Below, piece after piece: positions 1-5,888 of a DNA stretch of 36,293 bases. The first letter of the stretch is position 1. Every line of letters starts with the position of its first letter. The stretch spans positions 1 through 36,293 of the forward strand of contig JACAAW010000018.1 in the NCBI GenBank assembly GCA_013377115.1. The letters are read 5' to 3'. Made by a program: the position numbers and the translations under genes. The notes under the pieces were generated by a model. It searched no databases. It saw nothing but the letters and a program-made list of their open reading frames with translations, and had not been told where the DNA came from. The stretch comes from Bacteroidota bacterium (GTDB taxonomy: Bacteria; Bacteroidota; Bacteroidia; Bacteroidales; CG2-30-32-10).

Positions 1-4
1 TAAA

Positions 5-44
5 AAATAAAATGAATAACGAGTTTTCATTATTCATTTTATTT
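5..44 (-). terminator. AT-rich hairpin after tRNA-Leu
   Basis: A perfect 15-bp inverted repeat (arms 5-19 and 30-44, loop 20-29) lies one base beyond the 3' end of the minus-strand tRNA. Read on the minus strand it is followed by a short U-rich tail running to the window edge. The stem is almost all A/T, so it is a weak intrinsic terminator or a processing signal; position is the main argument. Confidence 0.45.
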
Positions 45-45
45 G

Positions 46-129
46 TGCCCAGGACAAGACTCGAACTTGCACATCCTTAAGGACACCAGCCCCTCAAGCT
101 GGCGTGTCTACCAATTTCACCACCTGGGC
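46..129 (-). tRNA. tRNA-Leu (anticodon GAG)
   Basis: Read on the minus strand, this 84-nt sequence folds as a class II tRNA. The acceptor stem pairs GCCCAGG with CCTGGGC and the discriminator is A at position 46. The D-arm contains TTGGTAGACACG, the long variable arm is typical of leucine tRNAs, and the T-arm contains GTTCGAGTC. The anticodon stem CCAGC/GCTGG encloses the loop TTGAGGG, giving anticodon GAG, which reads CUC/CUU leucine codons. No CCA is encoded; the bases after the discriminator are CAA, so CCA must be added by the tRNA nucleotidyltransferase. Confidence 0.95.
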
Positions 130-138
130 AATATTTGG

Positions 139-146
139 CAAATTTA
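139..146 (-). promoter_or_regulatory. -7 element for tRNA-Leu
   Basis: The minus strand reads TAAATTTG here, an exact match to the Bacteroidota -7 consensus TANNTTTG, 9 bases before the mature tRNA 5' end. No clear -33 TTG is seen at the usual 19-21 base spacing, so the call rests on the -7 element and its position. Confidence 0.5.
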
Positions 147-204
147 TAAAAAATTAATAGATGAACTTGATTATAAATTAAATTTTTTTTAATAATTTTC
201 CGTT

Positions 205-234
205 TTGAAATTTTACAAATTTCCTATAAATTTA
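205..234 (+). promoter_or_regulatory. Probable promoter of the YbjN-like/protease unit
   Basis: TTG at 205-207 is separated by exactly 19 bases from TAAATTTA at 227-234, which differs from the Bacteroidota -7 consensus TANNTTTG only in its last base. The predicted start near 241 would give a leader of about 60 nt before the ATG at 305. Confidence 0.4.
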
Positions 235-304
235 ACCTAGAATTTGATTTTATTTCGATGAGTAATTATTAAATGTAAATTATTATAAATTAAAAGTTTA
301 AACG

Positions 305-1639
305 ATGTCTTTTTTTTCAAAAATGTTTTCTGGTTCTTCTGAAACAGAAAATTCAAATCAATCGGAGCCTTTTGTGCAGTTTGGAAGATATACAGATTGT
401 AATAAAACAAAAGAGCAAATTCAAGCCTGGGATGATTCTGTTAAGCTATTCGGGGAAAAGAAATACCTTGATTCATTCGAAACCTTTTTTAAATATATTG
501 GCGATTCTGAACAGGAAAATGTTAAATGGACGCGAAATAGCGATCGCGTTGACTTTGAAATAACTCAAGGTTCGAAAATCATCAAAGGATATGCAGATGA
601 TACTAAAGTTGCCGCAGAAACAACAATCGCCAAATATGAAAAATTGAGTGTTGCTTTTATGAGGAGTTTAATGAACCTGAATTATACAAATCTTTATACC
701 AGGTTTGCCCTCAAAGATGACCTAATTTGCTTGAAATTTAATAGCAAACTCATCGATGCTTCACCAAATAAAATGTACTTTTCTCTAAAAGAACTCGCAA
801 CAAAAGCCGACAAGCAAGACGATATTCTTACTGCTGAATTTTCTTCATTAAAATCGGTAGATACTGATCATCTGCTTCAAATTTCTGATGCTGAAAAAGA
901 GGTAAAATACAAATATTTGGTAAAGTGGATCGAAGATGCCATGGCTAGAATAAAAGAACTTGATGAAGATAAATTTTCAGGGGCTATTTCGTTCATACTC
1001 TTGAAACTTTCTGTGAAAATTGATTATCTTATTTCTCCAGAAGGTGCATTGTTAGAAGATTTTTTAAAAATGCAACGAATTTATTTTGCTCATGATGAAA
1101 AATCTGGAATTGAAAAAAACAGAAATATCATTGAAGAATACGACAAAATAATTCAAAAACCTAAGGAAGAGATAACCAAGGATTTATATAATGTGAAAGC
1201 AACTTTTGCTGTTGTAGCTCCTTCCAATCATAAAGAGGTTTATGAGTTTATTTTGAATGAAATTGAAAATACCACCTGGTATATTAACAATAATTATCCT
1301 GATATTGTTCTGGTAATTTACGAATACATTACAGCTTATTGTTTATCAAATTTTGGTTTGTTTAAGCCTAGTAATCAATACTTTCATTTATTAATGAACG
1401 TATTAAACCCAGATTATTTTAATGAGCTAGGCTTTAAAACTGCTTATTATAATCAAGAAAACGGACAGTTAAACCAATCATTAATTGAGCAAAGAATTAA
1501 GGAAATTACCAACAAAGGAAAAGCTGTTTATGGCAAATTAGAATTTAATTTAACCAACCTTGATTATAGTTCCTTGCAGAAGTTTTCATTTTCATACCTT
1601 AATGAAATTACCTATTTAAATTTTAGTATTGAAGCATAA
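305..1639 (+). CDS. Cytoplasmic protein with YbjN-like domain
   Basis: This 444-residue protein has no signal peptide or membrane segment. Residues about 80-185 resemble the YbjN/type III secretion chaperone-like fold as found in environmental bacteria: an 'FEI..GS..I.GY.DD' strand pair, an 'AFMRSLMNLNYTNLYTRFAL' segment and a 'LKELATKADKQDD' helix. The C-terminal half (residues about 290-444) is mostly helical and I do not recognise it. The stop is 26 bases before the start of the next gene, a trypsin-like protease that also ends in a YbjN-like region, so the two are probably co-transcribed and may act together. By family analogy the domain would bind another protein. No catalytic motif is visible. 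The biological role is unknown. Confidence 0.75.
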   Translation: MSFFSKMFSGSSETENSNQSEPFVQFGRYTDCNKTKEQIQAWDDSVKLFGEKKYLDSFETFFKYIGDSEQENVKWTRNSDRVDFEITQGSKIIKGYADDTKVAAETTIAKYEKLSVAFMRSLMNLNYTNLYTRFALKDDLICLKFNSKLIDASPNKMYFSLKELATKADKQDDILTAEFSSLKSVDTDHLLQISDAEKEVKYKYLVKWIEDAMARIKELDEDKFSGAISFILLKLSVKIDYLISPEGALLEDFLKMQRIYFAHDEKSGIEKNRNIIEEYDKIIQKPKEEITKDLYNVKATFAVVAPSNHKEVYEFILNEIENTTWYINNNYPDIVLVIYEYITAYCLSNFGLFKPSNQYFHLLMNVLNPDYFNELGFKTAYYNQENGQLNQSLIEQRIKEITNKGKAVYGKLEFNLTNLDYSSLQKFSFSYLNEITYLNFSIEA

Positions 1640-1665
1640 TTTAAAATCAAAAAAAATATACAGAA

Positions 1666-2754
1666 ATGAGTGATATAACAGATTTATATAAAGATATAGT
1701 TATTCAAATAGCTACCCCTTATGGAACAGGGACTGGATTTTATTTAAAAAAGGACAATGTTTTCGTTACCAATAATCATGTTGTTAAAGGTTCCTCTGAA
1801 GTAATAATTAGTGGAAAAAGTTTTAGCAAAATGCTAACCGAAGTTCTTTTTAATGACCCAATTTACGATTTGGCTTTTCTGAAAGTTCCTGATAATATTA
1901 CACTTGCTGAAGTTGATTTGTCAAGTGTACCTTTAAACGATGGCGACCAAATTACTGCAATTGGACATCCTTATGGTTTGAAATATACATCAACAAGAGG
2001 AATTGTTTCAAAAGCAAGCCGATTGTACAATGACATCAATTATGTTCAGGTTGATGCTGCAATTAATCCTGGAAATAGCGGTGGACCGCTGGTGAATGGC
2101 AATGGCGAAATCGTTGGTGTGAACACTTTTATTATTGCTGATGGTAATAATCTTGGATTTTCATTACCAGCCAATTATGTGAGAGATGCCATTAACGATT
2201 ACAAAGCAATTTTCGGGAAAAAAGCATTTAGGTGCAATTCTTGCAAAAATATTTTAACCGAAGAAACTCTGGATGATAAATATTGTTCGTTCTGTGGTTC
2301 TAAAATTGAAATTACCGATTTTAAACCAAAACCTTATGTGCCATCGGGAGTTGGAATTAAAGTTGAAGAAATTATTGAAAAATTAGGCAAAAATGTGAGC
2401 CTTTCCAGAATTGGACCCGATTTATGGGAAATTGAAAATGGTAGTGCAATTGTAAAAATTACTTATTGGCAAAATTCCAGATTTGTAATTGGTGACGCGC
2501 ATTTGTGTAATTTGCCAAAAATGAACATTCTCGAAATTTACGAATACCTTTTAAGAGAAAATTATGATTTAGAAGGTTTGGTTTTTAGTGTAAATAATCA
2601 AGAAGTATTACTTTCGATGTTGGTTTATGATGAAGATTTATCTCTAGAAACCGGAGTTGAAATTTTCAGTAAACTATTTGATAAAGCTGATTATTATGAT
2701 ACCATTCTAATTGATAAATACGGTGCTGTGCCTCATTTAAAAGAGGATTTTTGA
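1666..2754 (+). CDS. Cytoplasmic trypsin-like serine protease with zinc ribbon and YbjN-like tail
   Basis: This 362-residue protein has three parts. Residues 8-180 form a trypsin-fold (S1C, DegP/HtrA-like) protease with a complete triad: His38 in TNNHVV, Asp68 in YDLAFLKV and Ser138 in GNSGGP. Residues 188-212 form a zinc ribbon with Cys190-X2-Cys193 and Cys207-X2-Cys210. Residues about 225-355 look like a YbjN/type III chaperone-like domain (a 'W.I.NGSA.VKI.Y' strand pair and a helix before 'L...Y.LEGL.FSV'). HtrA proteases usually carry a signal peptide and PDZ domains; both are absent here, so it should act in the cytoplasm. It follows the upstream YbjN-like gene by 26 bases and is probably in the same transcript. 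Protease activity is well supported; substrate and purpose are unknown. Confidence 0.85.
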   Translation: MSDITDLYKDIVIQIATPYGTGTGFYLKKDNVFVTNNHVVKGSSEVIISGKSFSKMLTEVLFNDPIYDLAFLKVPDNITLAEVDLSSVPLNDGDQITAIGHPYGLKYTSTRGIVSKASRLYNDINYVQVDAAINPGNSGGPLVNGNGEIVGVNTFIIADGNNLGFSLPANYVRDAINDYKAIFGKKAFRCNSCKNILTEETLDDKYCSFCGSKIEITDFKPKPYVPSGVGIKVEEIIEKLGKNVSLSRIGPDLWEIENGSAIVKITYWQNSRFVIGDAHLCNLPKMNILEIYEYLLRENYDLEGLVFSVNNQEVLLSMLVYDEDLSLETGVEIFSKLFDKADYYDTILIDKYGAVPHLKEDF

Positions 2755-2808
2755 TTTATGGTTTTTCGATTTATGATTTTTATTAATCGAAAATTGGGAA
2801 TTAATTTG

Positions 2809-2865
2809 CCACAACCTTTAGGTCGTGGTATAAAGATTAACAAAAAAATGATGGGCTTTAGCCCA
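2809..2865. repeat. Pair of REP-like palindromes
   Basis: Two short hairpins with TTTA loops lie 23 bases apart in the 175-bp gap before the DUF4301 gene. The first pairs CCACAACC (2809-2816) with GGTCGTGG (2821-2828), with one mismatch that becomes a G-U pair on the minus-strand RNA. The second pairs TGGGC (2852-2856) with GCCCA (2861-2865). Paired palindromes with a TTTA core in AT-rich surroundings look like the REP/BIME-type intergenic repeats dispersed in Bacteroidota genomes. Only one cluster of this kind is in the window, so dispersal cannot be shown here. Confidence 0.5.
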
Positions 2866-2929
2866 ACTATATGTATTGAAGAGAAATTCAAAGAATTACC
2901 AAGAAAAACACCCATTAAAATATCGAATT

Positions 2930-4486
2930 ATGTTTTCGCAAAAAGATTTAAAGCAAATTAAGGAAAAGAAAATTTCTGAAACCACCATCAATCATCAGGT
3001 GGAGAGTTTTAAAAATGGATTTCCTTTTATTAAACTAGTCGATGCCGCAACTCCAGTAGATGGAATTAAAGTTATTTCGAAGCAAGAACTAGATTTCTTA
3101 GCCAGAACTTTTGATGTGGAAATATCAAAACGAAATGTTATAAAATTTGTTCCAGCTAGTGGCGCCGCAAGCCGAATGTTTAAAAATCTCTTCACTTTTC
3201 GTGAAAAATACAATAATACAACTGAGAGTTTAGAAATTTTATTCAAGGACCAAAGTCCCGATTCTATTTTTCAGTTTTTTTATCAATTAAAGAGATTTGC
3301 TTTTTACGAGGATTTGAAAAATAAAATGTTTGCTGATGGAATCGATATCGAAACTGCCTTGCAATCAAAAGATTACAATCTCATTTTGGATTATTTACTT
3401 ACGGATAAAGGTTTGAATTATGGCGAACAGCCAAAAGCCTTGCTTAAATTTCATCAATATTCGAAATTTTCGAGAACCGCAATTGAAGAACATTTGGTAG
3501 AAGGTGCAATTTACTGCAAAGATTTTTATAATAATGTCAACATCCATTTTACAGTTTCACCTGAACATTTGAAAGAATTCGAATCTTTGGTAGAAAAGGT
3601 GAGGCGAAACTACGAAAACTTATTTGATGTAAAATTTAGTATTGGTTTTTCAGTTCAAAAATCATCAACCGACACCATTGCCGTTGATATGGAAAACAAT
3701 CCTTTTAGAGAAAAAGATGGAAGCTTGCTTTTCCGTCCGGGCGGACATGGAGCCTTGATTGAGAATTTGAACGATCTTCACGGCGATATTATTTTTATTA
3801 AGAATATTGATAATATTGTTCCAGACCAATACAAAGAAACAACTTCTATTTACAAAAAAGCCATTGGAAAGTATTTAATCGATTTGCAAGCCAAGACTTT
3901 TGACTATTTAAAACTCCTCGAAAACGAATATATCAAAGCAGAAGTTGTTGAAGAAATTATTCAATTTGCTGCCAATGAATTGTATGTGAGGGAACCCAGA
4001 ATCAATGAACTCTCCTTAAAGGAGAAAATTGTTTTTCTTTTCGATAAATTGAACCGCCCGATGCGAATTTGTGGAATGGTTAAAAATGAAGGCGAACCTG
4101 GCGGCGGACCATTTTGGGTGAAAAATGCTTATAACGAAATTTCTTTGCAAGTGGTTGAATCTTCCCAAGTGGATTTAAATAATCCAAAACAAAAAGAAAT
4201 TTTGACTTCATCAACCCATTTTAATCCCGTTGATTTGGTTTGCTGCGTAAGAGATTATAAAGGAATTTGCTTTAATTTACCCGAATTTGTTGACCACCAA
4301 ACAGGTTTTATCTCTGCAAAATCGAAAGACGGTAAAGATTTAAAGGCTTTAGAATTGCCAGGTTTGTGGAATGGCGCCATGGCCGACTGGATTACCGTTT
4401 TTGTGGAAGTGCCACTCATTACCTTTAATCCTGTGAAAACCGTAAATGATTTATTGAGAAAAGAACATCAAATTGTAATAATTTAA
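2930..4486 (+). CDS. DUF4301 family protein, possible nucleotidyltransferase fold
   Basis: This 518-residue protein matches the DUF4301 family of Bacteroidota, starting with the typical 'F...DLKQI..K.IS...I..Q...F..GFPF.KL'. I chose the ATG at 2930 because homologues begin there; the frame is open back to 2876, but that adds 18 residues with no family resemblance. Residues 74-83 (VPASGAASRM) resemble the nucleotide-binding loop of sugar nucleotidyltransferases. RPGGHGA (269-275) followed by KNIDNIVPD (291-299) resembles the 'PxGNGG...vDN' block of UDP-N-acetylglucosamine pyrophosphorylases. This suggests a diverged UTP-sugar transferase fold, but that is inference: the family has no assigned function that I know of. 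It is soluble, with no signal peptide. A membrane protein gene follows after 18 bases. Confidence 0.85.
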   Translation: MFSQKDLKQIKEKKISETTINHQVESFKNGFPFIKLVDAATPVDGIKVISKQELDFLARTFDVEISKRNVIKFVPASGAASRMFKNLFTFREKYNNTTESLEILFKDQSPDSIFQFFYQLKRFAFYEDLKNKMFADGIDIETALQSKDYNLILDYLLTDKGLNYGEQPKALLKFHQYSKFSRTAIEEHLVEGAIYCKDFYNNVNIHFTVSPEHLKEFESLVEKVRRNYENLFDVKFSIGFSVQKSSTDTIAVDMENNPFREKDGSLLFRPGGHGALIENLNDLHGDIIFIKNIDNIVPDQYKETTSIYKKAIGKYLIDLQAKTFDYLKLLENEYIKAEVVEEIIQFAANELYVREPRINELSLKEKIVFLFDKLNRPMRICGMVKNEGEPGGGPFWVKNAYNEISLQVVESSQVDLNNPKQKEILTSSTHFNPVDLVCCVRDYKGICFNLPEFVDHQTGFISAKSKDGKDLKALELPGLWNGAMADWITVFVEVPLITFNPVKTVNDLLRKEHQIVII

Positions 4487-4504
4487 TTTTAGAAAAAGCT
4501 AAAC

Positions 4505-4990
4505 TTGGAAATAGATATTGTTACATACAATCGCAATTTAATTAGAAGATACACTTATTTCAGTTATTTTGGTTTTCTAATTTTATTCCTTGAATTAGTT
4601 CCTGAAATATTGATGAATTATCATTTGTATGTGTTTATTCCTTCGATTGCCATTGTAATTGGAAGTTTTATTGCAATTGATTTCTATTCAAAAAAAACAA
4701 TAAAAATTGGACAAATTATTTTTCACAACGAAGTAACAACCATTACCAAAGATTTAGACGTTTTAGAACTTAATAATAATGATTATTATGTTGTGTTCTC
4801 CAATGACGGATTTAAAGGTATGTCTAACTATTTGCCATTTTTAACAATCGGTGCATTTACTAATAATCCTGGTATTAATACCATATGCTTTAAAAATGAA
4901 GAAACACAATTTAAATACGAGGTTTTAGTTAAGAGCGAAACCGAATATAATAAGCTTAAAGAAGTATTATTGAAAAATTTTAAAAAGTAA
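4505..4990 (+). CDS. Small two-helix membrane protein of unknown function
   Basis: This 161-residue protein starts at a TTG; the first in-frame ATG would be at residue 37, inside the hydrophobic region, and would remove the first membrane segment. Two hydrophobic segments (about residues 18-36 and 41-60) form a hairpin. They are followed by a roughly 100-residue, strand-rich cytoplasmic-looking domain ('IIFHNEVTTI', 'YYVVFSNDG', 'TICFKNEETQFKYEVLV') and a final helix. That architecture is reminiscent of small bacterial PH-like membrane proteins, but I see no decisive motif. The gene follows the DUF4301 gene by 18 bases and is probably co-transcribed with it. Confidence 0.6.
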   Translation: MEIDIVTYNRNLIRRYTYFSYFGFLILFLELVPEILMNYHLYVFIPSIAIVIGSFIAIDFYSKKTIKIGQIIFHNEVTTITKDLDVLELNNNDYYVVFSNDGFKGMSNYLPFLTIGAFTNNPGINTICFKNEETQFKYEVLVKSETEYNKLKEVLLKNFKK

Positions 4991-5000
4991 TTTAGGCAAC

Positions 5001-5015
5001 TGCCAAAAGTTGGCA
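5001..5015. terminator. Short hairpin between convergent genes
   Basis: TGCCAA (5001-5006) pairs perfectly with TTGGCA (5010-5015) around a 3-base loop, between the end of the small membrane protein (4990) and the end of the toxin gene (5038, opposite strand). There is no clear T-tract on either side, so this is at best a weak bidirectional terminator. Confidence 0.3.
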
Positions 5016-5037
5016 CTCGTTTGTAACCGTTGGTATG

Positions 5038-5289
5038 CTATTCGTAAATATCTTTTCTATGGCCAGCAGCAAGTATAAATACGGTAAGAATATGGTCGTT
5101 GATATCATAAACAATTCGATAGTTCCCTTGCCTAATTCTATAGCCAGGTCTTCCTTTTAATTTTTTATATCCTGTTGGGCGTGGGTTTTTGGATAAACCA
5201 ATAATAGCTGATTTTACAAGTTGGTAATCAGATGCAGGAATTTTTTCCAGTTGCTTTTGAACCTGTTTTTCAATTAGCAATTGGTACAT
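5038..5289 (-). CDS. RelE/ParE-family toxin
   Basis: This 83-residue protein has the RelE/ParE toxin layout: an N-terminal strand and two helices ('KQVQKQLEKIPASDYQLVKSAI'), then 'P...GYKKLKGRPGYRIRQGNYRIVYDI' with the conserved basic residues in the central strands, then 'ILTVFILAAGHRKDIY' as the last strands. RelE-branch members cleave mRNA on the ribosome and ParE-branch members poison DNA gyrase; the sequence alone does not separate these clearly, though the 'AAGHRKDIY' ending favours the RelE side. The start overlaps the antitoxin stop as TAATG, so translation of the two is coupled. Confidence 0.9.
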   Translation of the reverse strand: MYQLLIEKQVQKQLEKIPASDYQLVKSAIIGLSKNPRPTGYKKLKGRPGYRIRQGNYRIVYDINDHILTVFILAAGHRKDIYE

Positions 5290-5489
5290 TATGCGGTTTT
5301 TTGTTTTTGTTCAATTGCTTTAAAAACATCAGCAGCAGGAATAAACTCTTGTTTACGGGCTTTGGCTTTGTCGTATGCTTTAATACATTCCAACTCATCC
5401 AGTTCGTCCATCATTTTTTCAAAATCTTTTACAGGTAAAATCACGGCAACTTTTTTGCCATGGTCGTCTGTTATAAATTGTGTTTTCAT
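5289..5489 (-). CDS. Phd/YefM-like antitoxin
   Basis: This 66-residue protein precedes the toxin and overlaps it by one base (TAATG). It fits the Phd/YefM antitoxin pattern: an N-terminal strand and loop ('QFITDDHGKKVAVILPVKDFEKMMDEL') for dimerisation and DNA binding, then an acidic, probably unfolded C-terminal half ('ECIKAYDKAKARKQEFIPAADVFKAIEQ') of the kind that wraps around a RelE-type toxin. As in other modules of this type it should neutralise the toxin and repress its own promoter; a palindrome lies near the predicted start site upstream. Confidence 0.85.
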   Translation of the reverse strand: MKTQFITDDHGKKVAVILPVKDFEKMMDELDELECIKAYDKAKARKQEFIPAADVFKAIEQKQKTA

Positions 5490-5553
5490 AAAAAGATTTT
5501 TTTTATGCGATAATAATCAATTATTTCAATAAAATCGGTGAATATTAATCTTA

Positions 5554-5565
5554 ATCATAAATGAT
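5554..5565. promoter_or_regulatory. Possible antitoxin operator palindrome
   Basis: ATCAT and ATGAT are separated by two bases (5554-5565), just downstream of the minus-strand -7 element and so at about the expected transcription start of the toxin-antitoxin unit. This is a likely binding site for an autorepressing Phd-type antitoxin; the assignment is by position only. Confidence 0.35.
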
Positions 5566-5569
5566 ATTA

Positions 5570-5599
5570 CAAAGTTACAAATTTATCTATAAAAGTCAA
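5570..5599 (-). promoter_or_regulatory. Toxin-antitoxin promoter
   Basis: On the minus strand, TTG (5599-5597) is followed after exactly 19 bases by TAACTTTG (5577-5570), a full match to the Bacteroidota -33/-7 promoter pattern. The predicted start near 5563 leaves a leader of roughly 70 nt before the antitoxin ATG at 5489. Confidence 0.65.
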
Positions 5600-5652
5600 T
5601 ACAAAACAAAATCATAAAAGGTTAGGCGTTTTTGTTATCTTATGAATTTAAT

Positions 5653-5752
5653 GGGACACTGAGCGGAGTAGATTGCCCCAGTATGAATAATTTTGTGATG
5701 GCAGTTGATTTTATGGCCAACGCTCCTACACTTCGACTACGCTCAATGTCCC
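5653..5752. repeat. Imperfect inverted repeat of dispersed-repeat type
   Basis: The left arm starting at 5653 (GGGACACTGAGCGGAGTAGA) matches the reverse complement of the right arm ending at 5752 (GGGACATTGAGCGTAGTCGA) at 17 of 20 positions. The arms are separated by about 60 bases. Sequences of the form TGAGCGxAGTCGAAG recur as intergenic repeats in many Bacteroidota genomes, so this is probably a decayed dispersed element and not a regulator of either neighbour. Confidence 0.55.
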
Positions 5753-5846
5753 TCTTCGGCCTCCAGAATCTTCCATCTTTTCAAAGCATAAATTCTTATT
5801 TCTCGAAAAAAAAATATTTTAATTTCATTAATTTTTTCAAAATCAT

Positions 5847-5854
5847 TACTTTTG
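5847..5854 (+). promoter_or_regulatory. -7 element upstream of the secreted repeat protein
   Basis: TACTTTTG matches TANNTTTG exactly, 34 bases before the ATG at 5889. I see no TTG at the expected -33 position. Confidence 0.4.
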
Positions 5855-5888
5855 TGCATTACTCATCTCTAATACCGAGGGAAATTTA

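Larger units (their letters stand above)
5490..5888. other. 399-bp intergenic region between antitoxin and repeat-protein genes
   Basis: No gene is supported here. Reading left to right it holds the antitoxin leader with a palindrome (5554-5565), the minus-strand antitoxin promoter (5570-5599), an imperfect inverted repeat (arms about 5653-5672 and 5733-5752), and an AT-rich stretch with a -7 element (5847-5854) just before the ATG at 5889. The stretch 5651-5770 is visibly more GC-rich than its surroundings. Confidence 0.7.

Noticed and set aside
2758-2961. 67-codon open frame in the gap before DUF4301
   Set aside because: It runs through the two palindromes and overlaps the DUF4301 start; the translation is low-complexity and the gap is better explained as repeat sequence.
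5232-5532. Plus-strand open frames opposite the toxin-antitoxin genes
   Set aside because: They are antisense to two well-supported small genes and have cysteine/phenylalanine-rich, family-free translations.
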